NCBI GenBank assembly: GCA_002683515.1
Contig: NYTN01000011.1
Span: 1-37,815, forward strand
DNA: 37,815 bases
Reading direction: 5' to 3'
Source: Rhodobiaceae bacterium
Lineage (GTDB): Bacteria > Pseudomonadota > Alphaproteobacteria > RS24
Within the stretch, counting starts at the first letter, position 1. Each line of letters opens with the position of its first letter. Below the pieces are notes generated by a model. The model was not told the DNA's origin. It saw only the letters and a program-made list of their open reading frames with translations, and ran no database searches. Below, piece by piece: positions 16,916 to 25,340 of this stretch. Made by a program: the position numbers and the translations under genes.

Positions 16916-17698
16916 ATGTCAACTGACTTGTTACAAGCCACATGCGACCAATTTCTGGGGGGGCAGGTGAAGGCCTATCAACCTGAGAAAGGCTTTCGAA
17001 GTGGCTCTGACGCTATTTTGCTGGCGGCTGCCGTGAACACAATGAATGGGGAAAAATGCCTCGAATTTGGATGCGGTGTAGGTGTTGCATCCCTGTGTCT
17101 TGCCCAAAGATTAGCTAAAGAAGGGGTAAATCACGCCATAACCGGAATTGATGTCCAGTCGATGCTTATCGATCTAGCTCAAAAAAACATCAATATGAAT
17201 GATATGACACCGGAACCGGAATTTTTTGTTCAAGATATTACTGCCAAATTTTCCGATTGGACGCATACCCAGCCGTCAAGTTTTCATCATGTCTTTGCCA
17301 ACCCACCTTATTTTGAGAGAGATGAAAGTTTTGCATCATCGGATGAGAGTAAGGCTCAGGCGCATGTATCCAATCAGGCTGATTTGGACATATGGGTAAA
17401 ACGTGCCGCTACTTGTCTTACCGGAAAGGGGCAGTTTACCTTAATTTATAGAGCTGACGCGCTCGATAGGCTGTTATCAGCCTTATCGCCACAATTTGGG
17501 CGAATTGTTGTTTTACCGATTTCTGCATCACCCGATGAACCGGCAAGCCGCGTGATTGTCCGTGCCACTAGAGATGCAAAAGGTAAATTGAGTTTATTAC
17601 CTCCTTTAGTGACCCATAAAGATAAACGGTATACCGACGAAGTTGAGTATATTTTGCGTGAAGGCGGGAGTCTTCAGAAAAGGTTTGATTTCCAATAG
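16916..17698 (+). CDS. TrmN6-like tRNA (adenine-N6) methyltransferase family protein
   Basis: 260 residues, a class I SAM-dependent methyltransferase. GFRSGSDAILLAAAV (26-40) is the conserved N-terminal signature of the TrmN6/YfiC group. Motif I is EFGCGVG at 50-56, the acidic ribose-binding loop is GIDVQ, and the adenine-N6 catalytic motif NPPY is at 129-132 (FANPPYF). The E. coli relative methylates A37 of tRNA-Val; substrate here is inferred from family only. A GGGG ribosome binding site precedes the ATG. It is divergent from ispB across a 107-base gap, a pairing seen in other alphaproteobacteria, and upstream of glyQ, which begins 77 bases later. Confidence 0.85.
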   Translation: MSTDLLQATCDQFLGGQVKAYQPEKGFRSGSDAILLAAAVNTMNGEKCLEFGCGVGVASLCLAQRLAKEGVNHAITGIDVQSMLIDLAQKNINMNDMTPEPEFFVQDITAKFSDWTHTQPSSFHHVFANPPYFERDESFASSDESKAQAHVSNQADLDIWVKRAATCLTGKGQFTLIYRADALDRLLSALSPQFGRIVVLPISASPDEPASRVIVRATRDAKGKLSLLPPLVTHKDKRYTDEVEYILREGGSLQKRFDFQ

Positions 17699-17774
17699 AT
17701 TTTTAATCCGTTAGGATTGCAATTCGACTACTGAGTATATAGTTTCGCTTGAATTCAAGGAGCGCTTCGAGCCA

Positions 17775-18650
17775 ATGGCAAATAACGTAAAACATTCTTT
17801 TCAAGATCTCATCCTAAATTTACAACGTTATTGGGCTGATCAAGGATGCGTGATTTTACAACCCTATGATATGGAGATGGGCGCTGGGACATTCCATCCC
17901 GCGACTGTGCTTCGTGCTTTAGGGCCAGAGCCTTGGAATGTGGCTTATGTTCAGCCTTCTCGCCGCCCGACAGATGGACGTTATGGTGAAAACCCTAATC
18001 GCTTTCAGCATTACTACCAGTTTCAGGTCATTCTCAAGCCCTCCCCTGATAACATTCAGCAGCTTTATCTTGATAGTCTTGAGGTACTTGGCATTGACTC
18101 TAAAGCTCATGATATCCGCTTTGTTGAGGATGATTGGGAAAGCCCGACGCTGGGTGCATGGGGTTTGGGCTGGGAAGTCTGGTGCGATGGTATGGAAGTC
18201 TCTCAATTTACCTATTTCCAGCAAGTTGGCGGTATTGATGTTGATATTGTCTCTGGTGAATTGACCTATGGCCTTGAAAGGCTCGCCATGTATGTGCAGG
18301 GCGTCGATAATGGCTATGAACTTGATTTTAACGCTAAAGGTGTGACTTATGGCGATGTTTTTCACCGCAATGAGGTAGAGTTTTCACGCTATAATTTCGA
18401 AGCTGCTGATACGGATATTCTCTTGCGGCATTTCCAGGATGCTGAGGTCGAGTGTCGCCAGCTTGCGGAAGGAGGTCTTGCGCTTCCTGCTTATGACCAA
18501 TGCATGAAAGCCAGTCATAATTTTAACCTTCTTGATGCGCGAGGGGTTATTTCGGTGACAGAACGTCAGGCTTTTATAGGCCGGGTTCGTGCACTTGCCA
18601 AAATCTGCGCTGAAACATGGTTGTATAAAGACGGATCAAATAATGACTGA
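17775..18650 (+). CDS. glyQ: Glycyl-tRNA synthetase alpha subunit
   Basis: 291 residues, the catalytic class II alpha chain of the bacterial alpha2beta2 glycyl-tRNA synthetase, which charges tRNA-Gly. The very conserved block LQRYWADQGCVILQPYD, then AGTFHPATVLRALGPEPWN and YVQPSRRPTDGRYGENPNR, identifies it. GGIDVDIVSGELTYGLERLAMY is the motif 3 region. AAGGAG at about 17757-17762 is 12 bases before the ATG, longer than ideal, but no better start exists. It ends within the start of glyS (8-base overlap), so the subunits are translated together. Start and identity are secure. Confidence 0.97.
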   Translation: MANNVKHSFQDLILNLQRYWADQGCVILQPYDMEMGAGTFHPATVLRALGPEPWNVAYVQPSRRPTDGRYGENPNRFQHYYQFQVILKPSPDNIQQLYLDSLEVLGIDSKAHDIRFVEDDWESPTLGAWGLGWEVWCDGMEVSQFTYFQQVGGIDVDIVSGELTYGLERLAMYVQGVDNGYELDFNAKGVTYGDVFHRNEVEFSRYNFEAADTDILLRHFQDAEVECRQLAEGGLALPAYDQCMKASHNFNLLDARGVISVTERQAFIGRVRALAKICAETWLYKDGSNND

Positions 18651-20736
18651 TTTGATTCTAGAATTTTACTCGGAAGAAATTCCCGCCGGTTTGCAAGCTC
18701 CAGCTGCGGCAGATTTGCAAAAAAAAGTTACTGAATTTCTTAAATCTAATGGCATAGAAAATATTGCCCTCGAAACATTCAGTGCGCCTCAGAGATTGGC
18801 CTTAATTGGGCGCGATTTGCCTGTCGAACTCGCTGAGCAGAGTGAAGAAAAAAAAGGGCCACGTGTTGATGCGCCTGAAAGGGCGATTGAAGGTTTTCTC
18901 AAGGCTAATGGGCTATCAAATACTGATGGCTTGACTGTTCGTGAAGATCCCAAAGGGGCGTTTTATGTCCTTGAAGAGGTGATACCCGGACGCGATTTTA
19001 GTTCGGCACTAGAAGACTTTATCCCTGAACTTGTGCGTGGATTTAGTTGGCCCAAATCGATGCGCTGGGGCGAAAGTACACTGCGTTGGGTGCGCCCGCT
19101 GCGGACTCTTTTGTGCGTGTTTAACGGCAAAGCTCTTGCTTGTGAAGTTGAGGGTATCAAAGCCGGGAATAATACTTTCGGGCATAGATTCATGGCGCCG
19201 GATGCATTGACGATTGATAAAGCAGACGACTATTTGTCCAAGCTTGAGCAAGCCTATGTGCTTGCCGACAGGGCAAGGCGTCTGGCATTGATTAAAGAAA
19301 AATCCGAGGCTTTAGCGGCTAGCGAAGGCCTCGTGTTGGTAGATGATGCGTGGCTGTTGGCTGAGGTCGCTGGACTTGTTGAGTGGCCTGTCCCCCTCAT
19401 GGGTAAAATTGATGATGAGTTTATGGATGTGCCTGAAGAGGTGCTTGTCTCTGTCATGAGGACACATCAGAAATATCTCGCTCTGCGTGATAAAGACGGT
19501 CAGCTTGCGCCTCGCTTTATCACTATTGCCAACATCGAAACAGCTGACGAGGGCGCAAAGATTATTGCGGGTAATGAACGTGTTTTACGTGCGCGGTTAT
19601 CAGATGCTCGCTTCTTTTGGGATGAAGACAGAAAGACAGATTTATCCGCACGCAAGCCAGAGTTGGAGAAGGTTACCTTTCACGCCAAACTCGGCACTGT
19701 CAGTGATAAAACTGATCGCATTGAAAAGCTCGTGGCTTACTTTGCCAATATTGAGGCCGATTTCAGTTTTGAAGATTTGTCTCAAAATGATTCAGATGAG
19801 GTGGCATCAGAAGCGGCTGCTTTGTGTAAGGCAGATCTCGTGACAGGCATGGTTTATGAGTTCCCTGAGTTGCAGGGTGTAATGGGTGGCTATTATTCGG
19901 CGCTTCAAATCTGTGATGACAAAGTTGGAAATGCTATTCGTGACCATTATAAACCCCTCGGTCCTAATGATGAGATACCCGCAACGTCTGCAGGGCGGCT
20001 TGTCGCTTTGTCGGATAAGATGGATACGTTGGCAGGGTTTTGGCTGATTGATGAATTACCGACAGGTTCGAAAGACCCTTATGCACTCAGACGGGCATCC
20101 CTCGGCATTATCCGCATGCTTATTGAAGGCGGAAGGCGGCTTAATCTTGACGGTTTTATTCATGCTGCAATGCAAAATTATCCAGTATCATTATCAGCGT
20201 CATCGGGAGATAGTTCATCATCTGAGAGATTACTGCTATTCTTTATTGAACGTTTGAAGATTTATCTCCGTGATAAAAAAGATATTCGCCCCGACATTGT
20301 CGACTCTGTGCTTGCTGTTTCCGTTCAGGCTTATCGGGATGATGTATACGTATTGTCGCTTATGGCCGAGGCACTTAAAACATTTCTGGCCTCTGAGAAT
20401 GGTGCTAATTTGTTGGCGGCTTATCGTCGTGTGCGTGGCATTCTTAAAAAGTCACCCGCTGAGGCAGGGCTCATTGACGAAACGCTTTTTGTGAATGATG
20501 CAGAAAAAGTTTTCTTCACGGCTATAAACGGTCTTCAAATTGCCGAGATATCATCTGTCGACGATTACACAAATAATTTGCAGAGCCTCGCAGCACTTCG
20601 CGAACCTGTAGATGTATTTTTCGACAATGTGCTTGTGCAGGATGAGGATGAAAAAGTTCGCCAGAATCGCCTGGCTTTGATAAATAAACTCATTACGGCT
20701 ATGGATGGCGCCGCAGATTTTAGCTTAATCGAATAG
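18643..20736 (+). CDS. glyS: Glycyl-tRNA synthetase beta subunit
   Basis: 697 residues. The beta chain binds tRNA-Gly and is required for activity of the alpha2beta2 enzyme. It begins MTDLILEFYSEEIPAG, the family's typical N-terminus, followed by FSAPQRLALIGRDLP, SWPKSMRWGES and LVSVMRTHQKYLAL. The HD-like region holds DLVTGMVYEFPELQGVMGGYY, followed by DPYALRRASLGIIRML, and the C-terminal part is the anticodon-binding domain. An upstream in-frame ATG at 18589 lies inside glyQ and is not used, since the homologous start is at 18643. Stop is 29 bases before ppdK. Confidence 0.97.
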   Translation: MTDLILEFYSEEIPAGLQAPAAADLQKKVTEFLKSNGIENIALETFSAPQRLALIGRDLPVELAEQSEEKKGPRVDAPERAIEGFLKANGLSNTDGLTVREDPKGAFYVLEEVIPGRDFSSALEDFIPELVRGFSWPKSMRWGESTLRWVRPLRTLLCVFNGKALACEVEGIKAGNNTFGHRFMAPDALTIDKADDYLSKLEQAYVLADRARRLALIKEKSEALAASEGLVLVDDAWLLAEVAGLVEWPVPLMGKIDDEFMDVPEEVLVSVMRTHQKYLALRDKDGQLAPRFITIANIETADEGAKIIAGNERVLRARLSDARFFWDEDRKTDLSARKPELEKVTFHAKLGTVSDKTDRIEKLVAYFANIEADFSFEDLSQNDSDEVASEAAALCKADLVTGMVYEFPELQGVMGGYYSALQICDDKVGNAIRDHYKPLGPNDEIPATSAGRLVALSDKMDTLAGFWLIDELPTGSKDPYALRRASLGIIRMLIEGGRRLNLDGFIHAAMQNYPVSLSASSGDSSSSERLLLFFIERLKIYLRDKKDIRPDIVDSVLAVSVQAYRDDVYVLSLMAEALKTFLASENGANLLAAYRRVRGILKKSPAEAGLIDETLFVNDAEKVFFTAINGLQIAEISSVDDYTNNLQSLAALREPVDVFFDNVLVQDEDEKVRQNRLALINKLITAMDGAADFSLIE

Positions 20737-20765
20737 GCGCATTTGAGAGATTTTTAGGTGCATTA

Positions 20766-23438
20766 ATGTCGGATATCAAATGGGTTTATAGCTTTGGGGA
20801 TGGCTCTGCCGAGGGAGCCGCAGATATGAAAAACCTGCTGGGCGGCAAAGGAGCTAATCTGGCGGAAATGTGCCGTCTCGGTTTGCCGGTGCCACCTGGC
20901 CTGACCATTACCACTGAAGTCTGTTTAGCTTTCTACGATAATGATCGCAATTACCCTGATGGGCTAGATACTCAGTTGACTGAGGCGCTCGCTTCTATCA
21001 GCAAAGCTGTGGGTAGTGATTTTGGTAACCCCGAAAATCCTCTGCTGGTTTCTGTACGCTCAGGTGCGCGCGCGTCCATGCCGGGAATGATGGACACTGT
21101 TCTCAATCTCGGAATGAACGATGCAACGGTTGTCGGGCTTGCTAAGCGCGCCGGGGATGAGAGGTTTGCCTGGGATAGTTATCGCCGCTTTATCCAGATG
21201 TATTCCGATGTGGTGCTGGGTGTCGGGCATGATAATTTCGAAGAAATACTCGATGACTTCAAAATGCAACAAGGCCATTATGTTGATACGGACTTAACGG
21301 CTGAGGACTGGCAGCATATTGTTAGCGTGTACAAGCAACGCGTAAATGAAGTTTACGGCAATGACTTCCCCCAAGATGTGATGGAGCAGCTTTGGGGTGC
21401 CGTCGGGGCTGTTTTTGGATCATGGCGAAATGCCCGCGCCGAAACTTACCGACGCTTGAATAATATTCCTGAAAGTTGGGGTACGGCCGTTAATGTTCAA
21501 GCCATGGTTTTTGGTAATCTTGGGCCGACTTCGGCGACAGGTGTGGCCTTCACCCGTAATCCATCCACAGGGGAAAATGCCCTTTACGGTGAGTTTTTGG
21601 TAAATGCACAAGGTGAGGATGTCGTCGCTGGCATACGAACGCCGCAAAACCTCACTAAAATCGCACGGGAAGAATCCTGCAGTGACATGCCTTCCATGGA
21701 AGAGGTTATGCCGGAGGTTTTCAACCAACTGGTAGACGTAAATCTTAGATTGGAAAATCATTACCGCGATATGCAGGATATTGAATTCACTGTTCAAGAG
21801 GGCAAATTATGGATGCTGCAAACACGTTCCGGCAAACGAACAACGGCAGCGGCGTTAAAAATTGCTGTAGATATGGTGGAGGAGGGTCTGATTACTAAAG
21901 ATGAAGCCGTGTTACGCATTGACCCGATGTCATTGGACCAGTTGTTGCATCCAATGCTAGATCCCGATGCTGAATTTGACATTATTGCAACAGGTCTTCC
22001 AGCTTCTCCCGGGGCAGCAAGTGGTGCTGTCGTCTTCAGCGCTGATGAAGCTGAAAAAATCAAGGCAGATGGACGTAAGGTCATTCTTGTGCGGATGGAA
22101 ACCAGCCCAGAAGATATTCACGGCATGCATGCTGCTGAGGGAATTTTGACATCTAGGGGTGGGATGACAAGTCATGCTGCTGTGGTGGCTCGTGGCATGG
22201 GGCGTCCTTGTGTGTCAGGTGCGGGCAGCGTGCGCATTGATTATGAAAAGCAGGAATTTCAGGTGGCCGGAGTTAAGGTGACTGCCGGAGAAACCATTAC
22301 GCTGGATGGAGGCACAGGCCGCGTTATGGCAGGCAAAGTGCCGACACGTCAACCGGAGCTTTCGGGTGACTTTGCAAACCTTATTACTTGGGCAGATGAG
22401 ATCCGCCGTATGCGTGTACGTACCAATGCTGAAACACCCACTGATGCTGCTACAGCTGTAAAGTTTGGTGCAGAGGGTATTGGACTGTGCCGCACCGAAC
22501 ATATGTTCTTTGATGCCAATAGAATTATGGCTGTGCGTGAAATGATACTCGCTGAAAATCCTGAGGATCGGGCCAAGCCGCTTGAGAGAATTTTGCTAAT
22601 GCAACGCGACGATTTCACCGAGTTGTTTACGATTATGACCGGCATGCCGGTAACAATAAGATTGCTTGACCCACCTCTTCATGAATTTCTGCCGCAGCAT
22701 GTGGAAGATGTCTTGCAAGTTGCCGATGCGATTGGCATGACACAAGATAAACTCAAGCGCCGTATTCGAGAGTTGGAAGAAGTTAATCCGATGTTAGGTC
22801 ACCGCGGGTGTCGTATGGGGCTGACCTACCCGGAAATTTATGAAATGCAGGCTCGGGCTATTTTTGAAGCCGCGGTTAGTGTTGCGAAGACAACTGGATC
22901 AACAGTTGTTCCTGAGGTGATGATTCCTCTTGTTGCGGATCACAGAGAGTTGAAAGAGCTCGCTGATCGCATTGAGGCAATCGCTCAAAATGTTATTCAG
23001 GAACAAAATGCAGAACTAGATTATCTTATCGGCACCATGATTGAATTGCCTCGGGCCGCATTACGGGCGGCTGATATTGCTCAGACAGCTAAATTCTTTT
23101 CTTTTGGTACGAATGATTTGACCCAGACGACATTCGGTATCAGTCGGGATGATGCGGCATCCTTTATGGAGCCATATTTGTCCAGAGGGCTTTTTGAGTA
23201 TGACCCATTTGTCAGCCTTGATCAGGATGGTGTTGGAGAATTGGTTCAACTTGCTGCAGAACGCGGGCGCTCGGCGCGTGCCGACTTGAAACTGGGTATT
23301 TGTGGGGAGCATGGCGGCGATCCTGCCTCTATTGCTTTTTGTGAGAAAACTGGTCTTGATTACGTTTCATGCTCGCCTTACCGCGTGCCTATAGCCCGAC
23401 TCGCAGCTGCCCAGTCGTATTTGCAGTATCGTAAATAA
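20766..23438 (+). CDS. ppdK: Pyruvate, phosphate dikinase
   Basis: 890 residues, normal length. It interconverts pyruvate, ATP and phosphate with phosphoenolpyruvate, AMP and pyrophosphate, giving a route for gluconeogenesis or pyrophosphate-linked glycolysis. The N-terminal nucleotide-binding domain has LLGGKGANLAEM and SVRSGARASMPGMMDT. The swivel domain carries the phosphorylated His470 in GGMTSHAAVVARGMG, and the C-terminal TIM barrel has GLCRTEHMF, FSFGTNDLTQTTFG and Cys846 in LGICGEHGGDP. It follows glyS, as often in alphaproteobacteria. A weak AGG precedes the ATG. Immediately after its stop, phased A-tracts begin. Confidence 0.97.
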   Translation: MSDIKWVYSFGDGSAEGAADMKNLLGGKGANLAEMCRLGLPVPPGLTITTEVCLAFYDNDRNYPDGLDTQLTEALASISKAVGSDFGNPENPLLVSVRSGARASMPGMMDTVLNLGMNDATVVGLAKRAGDERFAWDSYRRFIQMYSDVVLGVGHDNFEEILDDFKMQQGHYVDTDLTAEDWQHIVSVYKQRVNEVYGNDFPQDVMEQLWGAVGAVFGSWRNARAETYRRLNNIPESWGTAVNVQAMVFGNLGPTSATGVAFTRNPSTGENALYGEFLVNAQGEDVVAGIRTPQNLTKIAREESCSDMPSMEEVMPEVFNQLVDVNLRLENHYRDMQDIEFTVQEGKLWMLQTRSGKRTTAAALKIAVDMVEEGLITKDEAVLRIDPMSLDQLLHPMLDPDAEFDIIATGLPASPGAASGAVVFSADEAEKIKADGRKVILVRMETSPEDIHGMHAAEGILTSRGGMTSHAAVVARGMGRPCVSGAGSVRIDYEKQEFQVAGVKVTAGETITLDGGTGRVMAGKVPTRQPELSGDFANLITWADEIRRMRVRTNAETPTDAATAVKFGAEGIGLCRTEHMFFDANRIMAVREMILAENPEDRAKPLERILLMQRDDFTELFTIMTGMPVTIRLLDPPLHEFLPQHVEDVLQVADAIGMTQDKLKRRIRELEEVNPMLGHRGCRMGLTYPEIYEMQARAIFEAAVSVAKTTGSTVVPEVMIPLVADHRELKELADRIEAIAQNVIQEQNAELDYLIGTMIELPRAALRAADIAQTAKFFSFGTNDLTQTTFGISRDDAASFMEPYLSRGLFEYDPFVSLDQDGVGELVQLAAERGRSARADLKLGICGEHGGDPASIAFCEKTGLDYVSCSPYRVPIARLAAAQSYLQYRK

Positions 23439-23441
23439 GCT

Positions 23442-23496
23442 TAAAATATGTAAAAACGTTAAAAAAAGAGTTAAAAAACCCTAAAAATAACTAAAT
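23442..23496. other. Phased A-tracts: predicted intrinsically curved DNA
   Basis: Six A-runs (A4, A5, A7, A6, A5, A3) are centred near 23444.5, 23454, 23464, 23475.5, 23485 and 23494, a repeat of roughly 9-11.5 bases, close to the helical turn. Phased A-tracts bend DNA. The rest of the gap to 23691 is AT-rich and holds two dyads described separately. No gene and no Rho-independent terminator is seen. Confidence 0.55.
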
Positions 23497-23580
23497 AATG
23501 GCTAATTCTGTCATTTTCTAATTTGTTCGGGGTCATAAAGCTTCATAGATAACTCACGCGATTTTCACATTTTACTCACA

Positions 23581-23604
23581 CTATTTTGTATCGAATCAAA
23601 ATAG
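23581..23604. promoter_or_regulatory. 24-bp operator-like palindrome upstream of the SleB-type gene
   Basis: CTATTTTG (23581-23588) and CAAAATAG (23597-23604) are a perfect 8-base inverted repeat, and the exact centre is the palindrome TCGA (23591-23594); 20 of 24 positions are symmetric. A GANTC site (GAATC, 23593-23597) overlaps the centre. The layout fits a dimeric DNA-binding protein, but no regulator is linked to it. Confidence 0.4.
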
Positions 23605-23631
23605 CAAAATTGTATAGTTACTAAATCCAAT

Positions 23632-23673
23632 CTAAGTCAAAACTCGTAAGTTATTAGTCAAGTTTTTACTTAG
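23632..23673 (+). other. Long stem-loop just upstream of the SleB-type gene
   Basis: Arms 23632-23644 and 23661-23673 pair at 12 of 13 positions around a 16-base loop, and the repeat ends 18 bases before the ATG, just before the ribosome binding site AGGTAG. Stem is AT-rich. It could be a leader RNA hairpin or a protein site. Confidence 0.4.
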
Positions 23674-23691
23674 CTGATTAGGTAGAATGGA

Positions 23692-24438
23692 ATGTTGGTA
23701 CTTATTCAATGGCTAGAAATTGATAAATTTCTTTATCGCTCCAGATGGCGTCTTTTTGGGCATGTCTGTCTTGCCATGATTGTTGCAAATATTGGGTTAG
23801 TTGGATATCGCATTTACCATGCTGTATCACCGGATTTGTATACTAGTACAGGCTCAGATTATGAGATTGCACGTGTTGCGACTGTTCCTCTTTACTTGCC
23901 AGAAAATATTGATGGTAAAATTCGTATGGCGCGTGTTGAAAGTCTTTATAACACAGCACCAGAAAACCATGATCAAGAGACACTCGAAGAGGCGCAACAT
24001 TGTCTAGCTCAGGCAATTTACTTTGAAGCCAGAGGTGAGCCTGTTGAGGGCTGGGAAGCTGTCGGCCAGGTTGTTATTAATCGTGTTAGAGATAAAAGAT
24101 ATCCCGGTCAGATTTGTGATGTTGTTTTTCAGGGCGAGTATCGCCGCCATCGTTGCCAATTTTCTTTTGCCTGTGACGGCGTCTCCGATAGACCTTATGA
24201 TAATGACTCTTGGCAAGCCGTTTATAAGCTTTCGGGAAAATTACTTACACGCGGGGTTGCGTCTCTAAAAGTTTCGCCGATAGTCGGTACAGCGACGCAT
24301 TATCATGCTGACTATGTTGTGCCGCATTGGTCGTCATCACTGACACCTATCCGTAAAATCGGGCGGCATATTTTTTATCGTGAAGAACCGGGCGGTGTTA
24401 CGCCCAAGCCTCGTAAGCGTCCGGACATACCCTCCTGA
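23692..24438 (+). CDS. SleB-type cell wall hydrolase (Hydrolase_2), membrane-anchored
   Basis: 248 residues with one membrane helix (about 21-41) and a periplasmic catalytic domain from about residue 98. The pattern CLAQAIYFEARGEP, with likely catalytic Glu112, followed by AVGQVVINRVRD, ICDVVFQGEYRR, CQFSFACDG and THYHADYV, is that of the SleB/CwlJ-like hydrolase family (PF07486), which cleaves peptidoglycan. Spores are not expected here, so a role in growth or division is inferred. AGGTAG with a 6-base spacer precedes the ATG. Upstream are 253 bases of structured AT-rich DNA, so this gene likely has its own regulated promoter. It ends 31 bases from the convergent nadC stop, with no clear hairpin between. 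Confidence 0.88.
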   Translation: MLVLIQWLEIDKFLYRSRWRLFGHVCLAMIVANIGLVGYRIYHAVSPDLYTSTGSDYEIARVATVPLYLPENIDGKIRMARVESLYNTAPENHDQETLEEAQHCLAQAIYFEARGEPVEGWEAVGQVVINRVRDKRYPGQICDVVFQGEYRRHRCQFSFACDGVSDRPYDNDSWQAVYKLSGKLLTRGVASLKVSPIVGTATHYHADYVVPHWSSSLTPIRKIGRHIFYREEPGGVTPKPRKRPDIPS

Positions 24439-24469
24439 CGAGTTTCCCAGCTCATTGATTTTCTGATTT

Positions 24470-25330
24470 TTAATTAAAAATTTCCATATCCAGTCCAAAA
24501 TCCATGGTTGGAGAGGAATGAGTTATCTTGCCAACTGAAATATAATCGACACCTGTCCGAGCAATATCAGCGACAGTTTCAAGGCTGACACGACCTGAGG
24601 CTTCTGTTGTCGCTTTGCCATTCACCATGGTAACGGCTTCACGCAACATGTCCGGTGTCATATTATCCAGCAATACGACATCGGTCCCTTCTCGCAAGGC
24701 TTCGTCAAGTTGTTCCAGCGTGTCGATTTCAATTTCAACTGTCACCATGTGGCCGGCATTTCCTTTAGCTGCTTTCAGCGCTGCTGTTACACTCCCGGCA
24801 ACAGCGATATGATTATCTTTGATAAGAATAGCGTCATCCAGCCCGAAACGGTGATTATACCCTCCGCCGGAGCGAACGGCGTATTTTTCTAATGCACGAA
24901 GGCCGGGTGTTGTTTTTCGGGTGCAGGTAATTCGTGCTTGTGTGCCGGATATAGCGGCGACAAAGTCAGCGGTATGACTGGCTATACCGGAGAGATGACT
25001 GACAAAATTGAGAGCCACTCGCTCACCTGACAGTAAACCTCTTGCATTCGCTTCGATTGTTAACACAGTATCTCCGGGAGAAACATTAGCACCATCTGAG
25101 ACGATACTGGTAAAAACGGCGGCAGGGTCGTTTTGTATAAAGGATTCAACCGCTAGGTCCAGACCCGCTAAAACGCCTTCCTCACGGCTAACAATTGAGG
25201 CTTTGGCACGGGCATTTTCAGGAATGACACTTTGTGAGGTAATATCCCCTGCGCGGCCCAAATCTTCCGCCAGTGCTAACGACACGGCAGAATGGGTTAC
25301 GCTTTTTGAAAGGGGGGCAATCTTTGGCAT
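24470..25330 (-). CDS. nadC: Nicotinate-nucleotide pyrophosphorylase (carboxylating), quinolinate phosphoribosyltransferase
   Basis: About 286 residues. It converts quinolinate and PRPP to nicotinate mononucleotide with loss of CO2, the third step of de novo NAD synthesis. Visible motifs are ALAEDLGRAGDITS near the start, TRKTTPGLR at 137-145, the HR pair at 160-161 in GGGYNHRFGLDD, and ILIKDNH at 168-174, all substrate-binding elements. SGRVSLETVADIARTGVDYISVG near the end is the phosphate-binding strand. ATG at 25330 is used; an in-frame GTG at 25339, nearer the nadB stop, is possible. Last gene of nadA-nadB-nadC. Confidence 0.96.
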   Translation of the reverse strand: MPKIAPLSKSVTHSAVSLALAEDLGRAGDITSQSVIPENARAKASIVSREEGVLAGLDLAVESFIQNDPAAVFTSIVSDGANVSPGDTVLTIEANARGLLSGERVALNFVSHLSGIASHTADFVAAISGTQARITCTRKTTPGLRALEKYAVRSGGGYNHRFGLDDAILIKDNHIAVAGSVTAALKAAKGNAGHMVTVEIEIDTLEQLDEALREGTDVVLLDNMTPDMLREAVTMVNGKATTEASGRVSLETVADIARTGVDYISVGKITHSSPTMDFGLDMEIFN

Positions 25331-25340
25331 AATTATCACT

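Noticed and set aside
17707..17721. AATCC/GGATT hairpin before glyQ
   Set aside because: A 5-base stem with a T-run on the wrong side for a terminator of the methylase gene; likely chance.
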